Origin: Armatimonadota bacterium
GTDB taxonomy: Bacteria; Armatimonadota; Fimbriimonadia; Fimbriimonadales; Fimbriimonadaceae
Direction of reading: 5' to 3'
Assembly (NCBI GenBank): GCA_016125185.1
Contig: WGMG01000006.1
Location: 1,178,001 to 1,242,000 of the forward strand
DNA length: 64,000 nt
Shown here: positions 7,399 to 15,990 of the stretch, piece by piece
Layout: every line of letters starts with the position of its first letter
How positions within the stretch are numbered: position 1 is the stretch's first letter
The notes under the pieces: generated by a model
The model's input: only the letters and a program-made list of their open reading frames with translations
Database searches by the model: none
Told to the model about the DNA's origin: nothing
Program-made: the position numbers and the translations under genes

Positions 7399-7749
7399 TT
7401 AGCCAGATTGCGGAACCACGGTGCAGCCCCAGCCGTCGTATTGCCCGCCCAGTTCATAGGCTTTCGACCTCAAGGCACTTAGCTCAGACTCAAATTCGTC
7501 GCCAACGACCGACGACTCCCGCGTAAACGAAACGCTAAATTCGTCGTCCGGCTCCTCGGATTCATAGCCATGCTCACGTAGAAATGCTACAAACGTTTCT
7601 GCTTCTTCTTGGCTATTGAAGTAGGCGATGTGATCGACCATCCGACTTCGGGTGCCGTCGTCGCCCTGCTCGCGAAGCGTATCGCGCATTCTTTCGTCTG
7701 CCTCCGCTCCATCATGATGAATACCCCACGTTGCGTCATGTTCAGACAC
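7399..7749 (-). CDS. RraB family protein, copy 2 of the array
   Basis: 116 residues if started at GTG 7749, the same length as copy 3. The frame is open upstream to 7848 but would then overlap copy 1 and add atypical sequence. Shared marks: EQGDDGTRSRMVDHIAYFNS, EFSVSFTRESSVVGDEFE and YDGWGCTVVP. Acidic residues are frequent. The 55-bp gap from copy 1 has no terminator, so co-transcription is likely. No clear Shine-Dalgarno precedes the GTG. Function by family is modulation of an RNase, unproven here. Confidence 0.75.
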   Translation of the reverse strand: MSEHDATWGIHHDGAEADERMRDTLREQGDDGTRSRMVDHIAYFNSQEEAETFVAFLREHGYESEEPDDEFSVSFTRESSVVGDEFESELSALRSKAYELGGQYDGWGCTVVPQSG

Positions 7750-7804
7750 GGCAACTATTTTGACATAAATGGGTACTTTCGGCCCAAAGACAGGGACTAT
7801 TGGG

Positions 7805-8146
7805 TTAGTCCAACACCACAGAGCAACCCCATCCGTCATACTGCCCATCGAACTCTTCGGCCTTTTCTTTCAGATGCTGAACCGATTCATCGAACGCTTC
7901 GCCAACGACCGATGATTCGTTGCTGAAGGCCACCGCGTCCTTTTCAGGGGACTCTTCTAATGTGTATCCTGCTTCCTGAACGTACTTGGAAAAGCCATCG
8001 ATACCCTCAGGCGTATTGAAGTAGGCGACGTGCTTGACGGAACGGGACTTGGTTCCGTCGTCTCCATGTTCTTGGAGGATGCCGCGCATCGTTTGGTCGG
8101 GACACGGACGCTGTAGTTTCGCCCGTAAGTCGTCTAAGGAGGACAC
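7805..8146 (-). CDS. RraB family protein, copy 1 of the array
   Basis: 113 residues from GTG 8146, chosen because MSSLDDLRAKL then aligns with the MSIFDKLKSML start of copy 3. A TTG at 8170 would add eight residues. The RraB marks are EHGDDGTKSRSVKHVAYF, AVAFSNESSVVGEAFD and YDGWGCSVVLD. It is the most upstream of three direct paralogues and lies downstream of the tuf terminator, so it needs its own promoter in 8147-8250, where I see no strong -35/-10 pair. Confidence 0.75.
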   Translation of the reverse strand: MSSLDDLRAKLQRPCPDQTMRGILQEHGDDGTKSRSVKHVAYFNTPEGIDGFSKYVQEAGYTLEESPEKDAVAFSNESSVVGEAFDESVQHLKEKAEEFDGQYDGWGCSVVLD

Positions 8147-8245
8147 GAATGCAGTTTGACACAGGCCCAACCAACGAAAACAATGATTGACAAGAATTCT
8201 TATGGCGCTCGGTTACTTATTCGCTACGAGCTCGTTCTCACAATA

Positions 8246-8276
8246 AAAGAAAAGCCCCTCACATCGGAGGGGCTTT
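8246..8276 (-). terminator. Intrinsic terminator of tuf
   Basis: Perfect 10-bp stem AAAGCCCCTC/GAGGGGCTTT with a 6-nt loop; the minus strand continues into TTCTTTTATT. It ends the tuf transcript about 20 nt after its stop. Confidence 0.92.
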
Positions 8277-8297
8277 TTCTTCAAATAAGCGCGAGGC

Positions 8298-9524
8298 TTA
8301 CTTGACGATCTCGGTGATGGCACCGGCGCCAACCGTTCGGCCACCCTCTCGGATAGCGAACTTGGAACCGATTTCCATAGCGATCGGAGCGATCAGCGTG
8401 ATGGTCATGCTGACGTTGTCGCCAGGCATACACATTTCAGCAACCGCGCCACCTTGGCCTCGGATCTCGTCGATCGTACCGGTAACGTCCGTGGTTCGGA
8501 AGAAGAACTGCGGTCGGTAGCCCGGAACAAACGGCGTGTGTCGTCCACCCTCTTCTTTCGAGAGGACGTAGACTTCGGCCTTGAACTGCGTGTGAGGCTT
8601 GATGGAACCTGGCTTACAGATAACCATTCCGCGCTCGATGCCGTCTCGGTCGATACCTCGGAGAAGCAGACCAACGTTGTCGCCGGCTTCGCAGTAGTCG
8701 AGAGTCTTTCGGAACATTTCAATTCCGGTACAGATCGTCTTTCGTGCTGCGTCGCGGAGACCAACGATCTCCACTTCTTCCATCGACTTGAGCTGGCCTC
8801 GCTCGACACGACCGGTCGAAACCGTACCACGACCAGTGATCGTGAAGACGTCTTCGACAGCCATGAGGAACGGCTTGTCCTTGTCTCGGTCCGGGGTCGG
8901 GATCCACTTGTCGACAGCATCCATCAGGTCGGTGATCGACTTGACATACTTGTCGTCGTAGTCCACCTTGCCGGCTTCGACTTGGTCCAGAGCCTTTCGA
9001 GCCGAACCGATGATGATCGGCGTGTTGTCGCCGTCGAAACCGTACTTGCTCAGAAGCTCTCGGATTTCCATTTCGACGAGCTCGAGAAGCTCAGGATCGT
9101 CGACCTGGTCGGCCTTGTTGATGTAGACAACGATGTAAGGAACACCGACCTGGCGAGCCAGGAGGATGTGCTCTCGCGTCTGCTGCATGGGACCATCGGT
9201 ACCAGCAACGACGAGGATCGCGCCATCCATCTGCGCAGCGCCGGTGATCATGTTCTTGATGAAGTCGGCGTGGCCAGGACAGTCGACGTGCGCGTAGTGT
9301 CGCGTATCCGTCTCGTATTCCTGGTGCGAGATGTTGATGGTTATTCCTCGAGCCTTCTCTTCAGGAGCCGAGTCGATTTCGTCGTATCGGCGAGCCTGAG
9401 CGAGGCCCTTGGTCTGGAGAACGCCGGTAATTGCGGCGGTCAGAGTGGTTTTGCCGTGGTCAACGTGGCCGATAGTGCCAATATTGACGTGCGGCTTTGT
9501 TCGTTCGAATTTAGCTCTTGCCAT
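8298..9524 (-). CDS. tuf: Translation elongation factor Tu
   Basis: 408 residues. It delivers aminoacyl-tRNA to the ribosome using GTP. The G domain shows GHVDHGKT (19-26), the switch I region [14 protein letters not shown] (81-85) and NKAD (136-139; more often NKCD). Domains 2 and 3 follow, with [17 protein letters not shown] and the C-terminal [16 protein letters not shown] single copy is visible. It has its own promoter and terminator and is separated from fusA by 478 bp, unlike the common fusA-tuf arrangement where the two genes are close. Confidence 0.99.
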   Translation of the reverse strand: MARAKFERTKPHVNIGTIGHVDHGKTTLTAAITGVLQTKGLAQARRYDEIDSAPEEKARGITINISHQEYETDTRHYAHVDCPGHADFIKNMITGAAQMDGAILVVAGTDGPMQQTREHILLARQVGVPYIVVYINKADQVDDPELLELVEMEIRELLSKYGFDGDNTPIIIGSARKALDQVEAGKVDYDDKYVKSITDLMDAVDKWIPTPDRDKDKPFLMAVEDVFTITGRGTVSTGRVERGQLKSMEEVEIVGLRDAARKTICTGIEMFRKTLDYCEAGDNVGLLLRGIDRDGIERGMVICKPGSIKPHTQFKAEVYVLSKEEGGRHTPFVPGYRPQFFFRTTDVTGTIDEIRGQGGAVAEMCMPGDNVSMTITLIAPIAMEIGSKFAIREGGRTVGAGAITEIVK

Positions 9525-9555
9525 AGTCTTCTATTTGCCTTTTAAAATCTTAAAG

Positions 9556-9656
9556 GAGAGGGCGACCCGTCGCCCGACTTCGGTCCGACTCCCACACCGC
9601 ACGGCTAGGGCTGCAGACAGCCAAAAAGTATACCTGTGGCACTTATCCACACGCAA
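9556..9656 (-). promoter_or_regulatory. tuf promoter and structured leader
   Basis: On the minus strand TTGCGT (9651-9656) and TATACT (9627-9632) are separated by 18 nt, a good sigma-70-type promoter with transcription starting near 9620. The leader of about 95 nt contains a GGGCGA-CGGG-TCGCCC hairpin close to the start codon, which may affect translation. Confidence 0.7.
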
Positions 9657-9748
9657 TGTGAATTTTGACTTCGAAAAATATTCCGCAGGGTGTTTGGTGA
9701 GGTGGCACTATTGGCTTCGATTAGGTTCCTGCCTAATCTCCCTCGCTC

Positions 9749-9879
9749 GCCGAGGGAGTCCGTGAGCGGCAGGCGCTATGGTCGCCCCGAACGGGTGGGA
9801 GCCCGATGCCTTTTGTCGGCACATATTGCCTCTCCTGCTCCCTCCGGTTCGCCAACGGCAAGCTCACCGCTCCCTCAGC
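9749..9879. repeat. Intergenic element with inverted ends
   Basis: The left end GCCGAGGGAGTCCGTGAGC (9749-9767) is an imperfect inverted copy of the right end (9862-9879). The right half, read on the minus strand, resembles 33997-34030: GAGGG, then CGGTGAGC, a short spacer, then GCGAACCGG. No coding potential. It looks like a small MITE-like or palindromic intergenic repeat in the fusA-tuf gap. Confidence 0.45.
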
Positions 9880-9932
9880 AATGCAAATACAGACTCTCAA
9901 AGTACACAGAGGGTTAGCTAGAGTGCTGGCAA

Positions 9933-9966
9933 GCAAAAATCCCCAACTCAAAATGAGTTGGGGATT
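9933..9966 (-). terminator. Intrinsic terminator of the rpsL-rpsG-fusA operon
   Basis: Perfect 13-bp stem AATCCCCAACTCA/TGAGTTGGGGATT with an AAA loop, then TTTTTG on the minus strand, 36 nt past fusA. It separates fusA from tuf. Confidence 0.92.
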
Positions 9967-10002
9967 CGCATTTAGCTTGTGGCTAGAAGCTTGAGGCTTC
10001 CC

Positions 10003-12132
10003 TTATCGCCCGCCCTGGGACTTGGCGATGATCTCGGCCTCGACCGACTTCGGCACTTCTTCGTAGTGCGAAGGGGTCACGTTCGGCTGAGCTCGGCCCT
10101 GAGTGAGCGAGCGCAGCGTCGTCACGTAGCCGAACATTTCCGAAAGCGGAACCATCGAGTTCACGACGGTGACGCCACCCGGAGCTGGCTCCATGCCCTC
10201 GATTCGACCACGTCGGCCGTTGATGTCGCCGACCACGTCGCCGACGTTCCCGTCCGGCGTCGTGACTTCGACGTGCATGATCGGTTCCTTGATGACCGGA
10301 TTCGCCTTCTTCATGGCTTCCTTGAAAGCCAGAACGCCAGCCTGCTTAAACGCGTTTTCGTTCGAGTCGACGTCGTGGTAGCTACCATCGACGACCGTGA
10401 CCTTCACGTCGACGACCGGGTAACCAGCCTGAACGCCGCTCAGCATCGCTTCGCGAACGCCCTTTTCAATCGCCGGGATGTATTCCTTCGGAATCGCACC
10501 ACCCACGACCTTGTTCTCGAAGACGAAGCCTTGACCAACCTCAAGCGGCTCGAGGGTGACGGTACAGACACCGTACTGACCCGAACCGCCCGACTGTCGA
10601 ACGAATCGACCTTCGGCCTTGCTCTGTCCCTTGACCGTTTCGCGGTAGGCAACCTGCGGCTTACCTTGGTTAGCCTGAACGCCGAACTCTCGGTTCAACC
10701 GGTCGACGATGATTTCCAGGTGAAGCTCACCCATGCCCGAAATGATCGTCTGGCCGGACTCCGCGTCGGTGAAGACTCGGAACGTCGGATCTTCTTGAGC
10801 GAGTCGCTGAAGCGACTGGCCAAGCTTCTCCTGGTCGGCCTTGGACTTCGGTTCGATGGCAATCTGGATAACCGGCTCGGGGAACTTGATCGCTTCAAGC
10901 GCCACCATCTTGTCCGGGTCACAAATCGTGTAGCCCGTGATGATGTCGTTCAGACCGATGACGCCCACGATTTCACCCGCATACACCTCTTCGAGGTCGT
11001 TTCGGTTGTTCGCGTGCATCTCAAGGATTCGTCCGACGCGCTCGGTTCGAGTTCGAAGCTCGTTCGTCGACGGGTCTCGGTAAGCAACCGCGACCTGACT
11101 TCCCTTCTTGAGGAAGCCCGAGTAAACGCGGAGGAACGTGAGACGACCGACGAACTTGTCCGACATAATCTTGAACGCCAGGGCCGAGAACGGCTCCTTG
11201 TCGTCCGGCTTGCGGACCGTGTCTTCTTCGCTTCGCGGCTCGACGCCAGCGACCTCGCCACGATCGAGCGGGCTCGGAAGGAATTCGCAAACCGCGTCGC
11301 ACATGGCCTGGACGCCCTTGTTCTTGAACGACGATCCGGAGATCATCGGGAAGATCTTGAGCGAAATGGTGCCAGCGCGAAGAGCGGCTCGGATTTCGTC
11401 TTCCGAAACGTCTTCGCCTTCCAGGAACTTCATGGCGATGTCGTCATCGAAGTCGGCAATCGACTCGATCATCTTGGTTCGCCACTCGTCGGCCTGAGCT
11501 TGCAGGTCGGCGGGAATCGCACCCTCTTCGTATACCTTTCCGTCGTCCGACTTATAAATCGTCGCCGTCATGGTGATGAGGTCGATATAGCCTTGGTACT
11601 GCGACTCAGCGCCGATTGGAATCTGGATCGGAGCCACGTTCGCGCCGAGGCGCTCCTTGATTCGGTTGTATACCGAGAAGAAGTCTGCGCCGAGGCGGTC
11701 CATCTTGTTCACGTAGATAACGCGCGGGACCTTGTACTTGGTGGCCTGTCGCCAAACCGTTTCGGATTGAGGCTGAACGCCACCGACCGCACAGAACACC
11801 GCGACGCATCCATCGAGGACGCGAAGCGACCGCTCCACTTCGACCGTAAAGTCGACGTGGCCGGGCGTGTCGATGATGTTGATCTTGTGCTCGGGGAACT
11901 GCTTGCGCGATCCGCTCCAGAATGCCGTAGTCGCCGCAGAGGTAATGGTGATTCCTCGCTCCTGCTCCTGCTCCATCCAGTCCATGGTTGCCGCACCGTC
12001 GTGGACCTCACCAATTTTGTGGGTCTTTCCGGTGTAGTACAAGATTCGCTCGGTCGTAGTCGTCTTGCCGGCGTCGATGTGGGCCGCAATACCAATGTTT
12101 CGAACGAGTTCGAGAGGGTGGCTTCTGGGCAT
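10003..12132 (-). CDS. fusA: Translation elongation factor G
   Basis: 709 residues, full length. This is the GTPase that drives tRNA-mRNA translocation and, with RRF, ribosome recycling. [19 protein letters not shown] (17-35) is the P-loop region, DTPGHVDFT follows, then [10 protein letters not shown]. Domains III-V are present, with [12 protein letters not shown] and the C-terminal [21 protein letters not shown]. Start ATG 12132 gives the common [15 protein letters not shown] beginning. It is the last gene of the str operon here and is followed by a strong terminator rather than by tuf. Confidence 0.99.
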   Translation of the reverse strand: MPRSHPLELVRNIGIAAHIDAGKTTTTERILYYTGKTHKIGEVHDGAATMDWMEQEQERGITITSAATTAFWSGSRKQFPEHKINIIDTPGHVDFTVEVERSLRVLDGCVAVFCAVGGVQPQSETVWRQATKYKVPRVIYVNKMDRLGADFFSVYNRIKERLGANVAPIQIPIGAESQYQGYIDLITMTATIYKSDDGKVYEEGAIPADLQAQADEWRTKMIESIADFDDDIAMKFLEGEDVSEDEIRAALRAGTISLKIFPMISGSSFKNKGVQAMCDAVCEFLPSPLDRGEVAGVEPRSEEDTVRKPDDKEPFSALAFKIMSDKFVGRLTFLRVYSGFLKKGSQVAVAYRDPSTNELRTRTERVGRILEMHANNRNDLEEVYAGEIVGVIGLNDIITGYTICDPDKMVALEAIKFPEPVIQIAIEPKSKADQEKLGQSLQRLAQEDPTFRVFTDAESGQTIISGMGELHLEIIVDRLNREFGVQANQGKPQVAYRETVKGQSKAEGRFVRQSGGSGQYGVCTVTLEPLEVGQGFVFENKVVGGAIPKEYIPAIEKGVREAMLSGVQAGYPVVDVKVTVVDGSYHDVDSNENAFKQAGVLAFKEAMKKANPVIKEPIMHVEVTTPDGNVGDVVGDINGRRGRIEGMEPAPGGVTVVNSMVPLSEMFGYVTTLRSLTQGRAQPNVTPSHYEEVPKSVEAEIIAKSQGGR

Positions 12133-12174
12133 GGCTATTTTGTTCTTCCTTTACTTGGGAGTTTCATGGGGGTT

Positions 12175-12197
12175 GGGCTATGCCTCTTGCATAGCCC
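12175..12197 (-). promoter_or_regulatory. Intercistronic hairpin between rpsG and fusA
   Basis: Perfect 9-bp stem GGGCTATGC/GCATAGCCC with a 5-nt loop in the 73-nt gap between rpsG and fusA. No T-run follows, so it is unlikely to end transcription. Roles in mRNA processing, protein binding or translation control are possible. Confidence 0.55.
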
Positions 12198-12205
12198 AGG
12201 TCAAA

Positions 12206-12676
12206 TTAGAATCGATAGTGGGCGAACGCCTTGTTGGATTCGGCCATCTTGTGCGTGTCTTCTCGCTTCTTGATGGCAGAGCCGCTGTTATTGAAGGCGT
12301 CGAGCACTTCATTGCTCAACTTGTCGACCATCGACTTGCCGCTTCGCTTTCGCGCCGCACCGATGAGCCATCGGAAGGCGAGCGTTCGGCGTCGTTCGGG
12401 GCGGACTTCCATCGGGACCTGGTAGGTCTGACCGCCAACACGGCGAGGTCGAACTTCGACCGCCGGAGTGACGTTCTGGATGGCCTTCTCGAATGCTTCG
12501 ATGGCAGGCACGCCAGTCTTTTCTTCGACGATCTTCATCGACTGATAGAAAATGTATTCGGCTTTGCCGCGCTTGCCGCTGAGCATCAGACGGTTGATGA
12601 ATCGAGCCGCCAGCTCCGATCCGTAGATCGGGTCGGGCAGGATCACGCGCTTCGGAGCAGGACCTTTTCGTGGCAT
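12206..12676 (-). CDS. rpsG: 30S ribosomal protein S7
   Basis: 156 residues, standard length. It nucleates assembly of the 30S head and contacts tRNA at the E site. The conserved N-terminus [10 protein letters not shown], the loop [22 protein letters not shown], and the C-terminal [19 protein letters not shown] are all present. Its ATG overlaps the rpsL stop (TAATG), so the two are translationally coupled. In enterobacteria S7 represses this operon by binding between rpsL and rpsG. That gap is absent here, so such control would need another site. Confidence 0.99.
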   Translation of the reverse strand: MPRKGPAPKRVILPDPIYGSELAARFINRLMLSGKRGKAEYIFYQSMKIVEEKTGVPAIEAFEKAIQNVTPAVEVRPRRVGGQTYQVPMEVRPERRRTLAFRWLIGAARKRSGKSMVDKLSNEVLDAFNNSGSAIKKREDTHKMAESNKAFAHYRF

Positions 12677-13056
12677 TACTTGGCCGCCTTAGGCTTCTTA
12701 ACGCCGTACTTAGATCGTCCCTGGTTCCGCTTGCCAACGCCTGCGGTCTGCTGGGTTCCTCGAATGATGTGATATCGCACACCGGGAAGGTCCTTCACAC
12801 GGCCGCCGCGAACGAGGACGACGGAGTGCTCTTGAAGGTTGTGGCCTTCGCCCGGAATGTAAGCGGTAACTTCGATGCCGTTGGTCAATCGGACACGAGC
12901 GGTCTTTCGAAGCGCCGAGTTCGGCTTCTTGGGGGTCATGGTTCGCACGACGGTGCACACGCCCCGCTTAAAAGGGTTTCGTTTCAGGGCCGGCGATTTC
13001 GACTTCGATTTCGGAGCCGATCGTCCCTTTCTGACTAATTGGTTTACTGTAGGCAT
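12676..13056 (-). CDS. rpsL: 30S ribosomal protein S12
   Basis: 126 residues. It is part of the decoding centre of the 30S subunit. [12 protein letters not shown] at the start and [17 protein letters not shown] carry the Lys residues where streptomycin-resistance changes occur; the wild-type Lys is present. [27 protein letters not shown] is the second conserved block. First gene of the rpsL-rpsG-fusA operon. A small terminator-like stem lies about 40 nt upstream of its start and may act as an attenuator. Confidence 0.99.
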   Translation of the reverse strand: MPTVNQLVRKGRSAPKSKSKSPALKRNPFKRGVCTVVRTMTPKKPNSALRKTARVRLTNGIEVTAYIPGEGHNLQEHSVVLVRGGRVKDLPGVRYHIIRGTQQTAGVGKRNQGRSKYGVKKPKAAK

Positions 13057-13098
13057 ATTGCTTTTTCTCTCACGCCAGTCAATCCACTTTTGGGCAAC

Positions 13099-13119
13099 AA
13101 AAAACCCCTTTTACAGGGG
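13099..13119 (-). terminator. Possible attenuator in the rpsL leader
   Basis: A 5-bp stem CCCCT/AGGGG with a 5-nt loop is followed by six T on the minus strand, 43 nt before the rpsL start. No minus-strand gene lies immediately upstream whose end it would mark, so partial termination of str-operon transcripts is the simplest reading. The stem is short. Confidence 0.45.
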
Positions 13120-13292
13120 CCTGCGCGTTTCGGTTTGTCGGTTGGTTACGTCACTAGTTCGAAACTTCGCTTGCCCTCCTGGTTGATGGCGGTCTCCCAC
13201 GTGCATGATCGGCTTCTTTCGTCACCAAGTCGCGCACAAGTTCGACAACTGGAAAGTATCCCCTAAGAAATGGCACAATGTCAAGGGTAGCG

Positions 13293-13829
13293 ATGCCCGA
13301 TTTCTTCCCTTCTTTGAATCTGCGTCCTTCGAGCCGCCGAAGGCTTGGCATCTTAGGCTTGATAACCGCGCTCGCCATCGCCGTTCCCGCCCGCCTCGAA
13401 GACAAGGATGTGATGGACAAATTGATCCTCAATCCGTCCCTCAAGACCTTTGTGAACCTTGTTGCTAAAGCTGGACTCATCGAGACGCTGAAAGAGGATG
13501 GTCCCTACACCGTCTTCGCCCCAAACGACGACGCCTTTGCCAAGGTACCTGCTCATGTCCTCAACGGCCTGAAGAAGGACCCCGAACTTCTTAAGAAAGT
13601 CTTAACTTATTACATGCTGGAAAGCCGCATCGAAAGCAAAGACCTCAAAGCGGGAACCCTCGACAGCATCCTAGGCGAAAAAGCAAAGGTGACCGGCGCG
13701 AAGGACGGACTCAGGATCAATGGGGCGAAATTGATCTCGGTCGATGACAAAGCCGACAACGGCATCATTCATATAGTCGATACGGTGTTCTTCCCGCCGA
13801 GCCTGGCAAAAAAGATTGCAAAACTCTAA
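13293..13829 (+). CDS. Secreted fasciclin (FAS1) domain protein
   Basis: 178 residues from ATG 13293 (AAGGG 5 nt upstream); ATG 13278 is in frame and would add five residues. A signal sequence follows an Arg-rich head (RRRLGILGLITALAIAVPA). A single FAS1 domain covers about 40-175, with the H1-like block GPYTVFAPNDDAFAKVP and the H2-like block NGIIHIVDTVFFPP. The usual YH motif between them reads YYMLE here. FAS1 domains mediate adhesion or matrix binding outside the cytoplasm. Monocistronic by appearance. Confidence 0.9.
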   Translation: MPDFFPSLNLRPSSRRRLGILGLITALAIAVPARLEDKDVMDKLILNPSLKTFVNLVAKAGLIETLKEDGPYTVFAPNDDAFAKVPAHVLNGLKKDPELLKKVLTYYMLESRIESKDLKAGTLDSILGEKAKVTGAKDGLRINGAKLISVDDKADNGIIHIVDTVFFPPSLAKKIAKL

Positions 13830-13907
13830 CTAGCAATAGTACGGGAAGGGACATCTGTCAGCGCGTTTCGCTGGCATCTTTATCGGCAGTTTGAGATAAT
13901 GGGTCGT

Positions 13908-13925
13908 CGCTTCTATTGAGAAGCG
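13908..13925 (+). promoter_or_regulatory. Hairpin next to the SD of the second PEP-CTERM gene
   Basis: Perfect stem CGCTTCT/AGAAGCG with an ATTG loop ends directly at the AAGGA Shine-Dalgarno, 13 nt before ATG 13939. It could shield or present the ribosome site, or protect the 5' end. A GATAAT -10-like box lies at 13895-13900. Confidence 0.45.
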
Positions 13926-13938
13926 AAGGATTTTTAAC

Positions 13939-14598
13939 ATGAAGGTAGCAAGTATTGGAGCCTTGGCGCTCCTCAGCAGCGCGGCGTTTGCAACGCCAGT
14001 TTGGTACAACGGCGACGACGATGAGCAGGGCGGCTATTATGCCGTGCAAGGGGTGAATGGCACGAACGAAGAATTCATTCAGTACGAAAACTTCACCTGG
14101 AACTCTTCGGAGAACGCCGGCTCGATCATGGGTACGATGATCGCCTCTAACCTATTCTCGCAAGTCAATTGGGAGATCCGCGAAGGAATGAATGCAAGCA
14201 CCGGCGACATGGGAACCCTTGTCGCTTCCGGTACGGCAAACGCGAACCTAATCGATCTGGGCGATTGGATGAATACGGGAGTCGTCGACCTTTATACGAT
14301 GACGGCCGACATCTCGCCCGTAGCCCTCACGAACGGTGGCGACTACTTCCTCGGAATGGCCGTAGTCTCGACTAGCCCAGCGTTTGTTGCGGCACTTACA
14401 ACCACCTCTGGCGCGAACGGCGTTGGGTCTCCAGTCTGCGACCATGTAAGCAGCTACGTTGAGGTCGGCTTGGGCCTGTCTGCGGCTACTCACGACGTCA
14501 GCATGGGAATCGGCACGGCTAGCCCCGTTCCGGAACCAGCATCCTTCGCCGTTCTCGGACTTGGCGCTTTGGTCATGCTTCGACGCCGAAAGAATTAG
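13939..14598 (+). CDS. PEP-CTERM sorting domain protein
   Basis: 219 residues. The signal peptide is about 1-18 (VASIGALALLSSAAFA). The tail reads VPEPAS, a hydrophobic helix (FAVLGLGALVML), then RRRKN, the exosortase-recognition arrangement. The body is Gly/Asn/Ser/Thr-rich with predicted beta structure and a single Cys near residue 170. It is unrelated to the first PEP-CTERM protein outside the tail. It is a single-gene unit between a leader hairpin and a strong terminator. The role is unknown; such proteins are usually surface or EPS components. Confidence 0.9.
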   Translation: MKVASIGALALLSSAAFATPVWYNGDDDEQGGYYAVQGVNGTNEEFIQYENFTWNSSENAGSIMGTMIASNLFSQVNWEIREGMNASTGDMGTLVASGTANANLIDLGDWMNTGVVDLYTMTADISPVALTNGGDYFLGMAVVSTSPAFVAALTTTSGANGVGSPVCDHVSSYVEVGLGLSAATHDVSMGIGTASPVPEPASFAVLGLGALVMLRRRKN

Positions 14599-14609
14599 AC
14601 GCAACTATG

Positions 14610-14648
14610 GAACAAGCGGCCCGGTCTCGATCCGGCCGCTTGTTCTTT
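14610..14648 (+). terminator. Intrinsic terminator after the PEP-CTERM gene
   Basis: 12-bp perfect stem GAACAAGCGGCC/GGCCGCTTGTTC with a 12-nt loop that can extend by GG/CC, then TTT. It begins 12 nt after the stop. Confidence 0.85.
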
Positions 14649-14731
14649 GGACCACGGCCCTAAGCCCCCATGAAGGGCAACAGGGAGCGTTAGGGTTCCT
14701 TACCGTGGTCGTGGGCAGGGTCGGTCGTCTT

Positions 14732-15832
14732 TTATGGACCGGGTGGTGCAGGCGCGACGACCTCAAAAGCGTCCAAATCTCCCGCGTCCAACCGCTTCTG
14801 CCTTCTGTCGGCCTCCAGCCGCAGGTTCAAGTTTTCCAACTGAAGCTTTTCGAGTTCGAGCCTGGTCTTCGCCTCGCGTTCGCACTCGCACGAACAGCAG
14901 TGTGCTTGCTCAGCCTCGTACAGCAGTCCGTCGGTCGGGAGCGCAATTTCAACTTTCGGGTCGTGGTTGAGTCCGATTTTGACCTTGTCCAAAAACCTCT
15001 TCACGACGTCCTGAATCTCGGCCGGTGCCGCGGAGAGATCGATCCATTGGTTGCCAATCTGCGCCTCGATCCCCACGATCTCAGTGGTGAGCTGATACAC
15101 CTCGAAGACCCGGCGGACGTAATAAGTCACTGCCCTGCAGTCGTTGTCGTTGCGAAGAGTCCGCGCTGTCGAACTCACGCTCTCGCGGTCCTCGAACGTG
15201 CTCACCACGATCGAGCGCTCGGTCTCCACCGCGAGCGAACTGGTATGCGCCACATGACTGAACGACTGACTGACGTGCGAGATGTCGAAGAAGGCGCTAG
15301 AACTCACGCTTGTCGATGTCGAGGCTCCGCCACCGATGTTGATGATGCCAAGATTGAGCCCACCGCCAGCCTCCGCAGAGACAGTGCTCTTCGCGCTCAC
15401 GGATGCTCCCGCGTCGGTTTTGGTGCTGTTGTACGAATCCTGAACGTTCTGCGTCAGCGAGTAGAAAGAAGACCGCGTGCTGAACCGCGCCGATTCCGAC
15501 GTTGCCCTTCGGTATCGGTCGTATTCGTAGATGCGAATCTCTTCTTTCGGCAACAGCGTCAGGCTATGGATGATCGGCCCTTGTTTCCTGCCGAGCAGGC
15601 AGAACGCATGCTCGTAACGGATCCTCACCACCAACCGCTCCAGGTGGAGCTTGGCGGCCAGTTCTCGGTCGATTGGGATCGCTCCCATTCGAAACTCATA
15701 GAATTTGAAGCAGTGCTTCCAGGACAGCCACGGAACCGGGTCCGGTCCCAAGCATTCCTTATCCCCACAACCGCAATCCGGAACCGAATACGGCTCCTGC
15801 GCGACCAAAGTGTCGTCGATTTTTTGTGCCAT
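14732..15832 (-). CDS. Conserved-looking protein of unknown function, Ser/Thr/Gly-rich centre
   Basis: 366 residues from ATG 15832 (GGAG 8 nt upstream). I do not recognise the family. The N-terminus has a Cys-rich patch (DCGCGDKECLG), then a basic/aromatic segment with LTLLPKEEIRIYEYDRYRR. Residues about 125-185 are Ser/Thr/Ala/Gly-rich (AGGGLNLGIINIGGGAS). A mixed region with CRAVTYYVRRVFEVYQL follows, then CCSCECERE and a Leu/Glu/Arg heptad-like helix near 330-350. There is no signal peptide or membrane segment. The flanks are a terminated PEP-CTERM gene (convergent) and an RCC1 gene upstream on the same strand. Confidence 0.75.
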   Translation of the reverse strand: MAQKIDDTLVAQEPYSVPDCGCGDKECLGPDPVPWLSWKHCFKFYEFRMGAIPIDRELAAKLHLERLVVRIRYEHAFCLLGRKQGPIIHSLTLLPKEEIRIYEYDRYRRATSESARFSTRSSFYSLTQNVQDSYNSTKTDAGASVSAKSTVSAEAGGGLNLGIINIGGGASTSTSVSSSAFFDISHVSQSFSHVAHTSSLAVETERSIVVSTFEDRESVSSTARTLRNDNDCRAVTYYVRRVFEVYQLTTEIVGIEAQIGNQWIDLSAAPAEIQDVVKRFLDKVKIGLNHDPKVEIALPTDGLLYEAEQAHCCSCECEREAKTRLELEKLQLENLNLRLEADRRQKRLDAGDLDAFEVVAPAPPGP

Positions 15833-15990
15833 TTGAATCTCCAATCCAACCCACCCAGCAAATTTGCTGGGGACATTGACAACCTCACTCTATCAAAGGT
15901 CAATAGTGCCTTCGATTAAGGGTTGGAAATTCGTGACTTTCGGCACTGCGAAGCCGTGACCAAGGCCCTACGGGGGCTAGAGCGAAGGGC

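Noticed and set aside
8147-8170. TTG start for the first RraB gene
   Set aside because: The GTG at 8146 aligns with the N-terminus of the third copy, and the extra eight residues have no counterpart.
9733-9951. 72-codon frame in the fusA-tuf gap
   Set aside because: It runs through an intergenic repeat and a terminator and has no SD.
9525-10002. Possible tRNA near tuf
   Set aside because: Searched by eye for cloverleaf arms and the TTCGANNC T-loop; no consistent set of four stems found. The structure present is the leader hairpin and the repeat.
9979-12273. 764-codon open frame on the plus strand
   Set aside because: It is antisense to fusA, arises from the GC-rich third codon positions of that gene and has no plausible protein composition.
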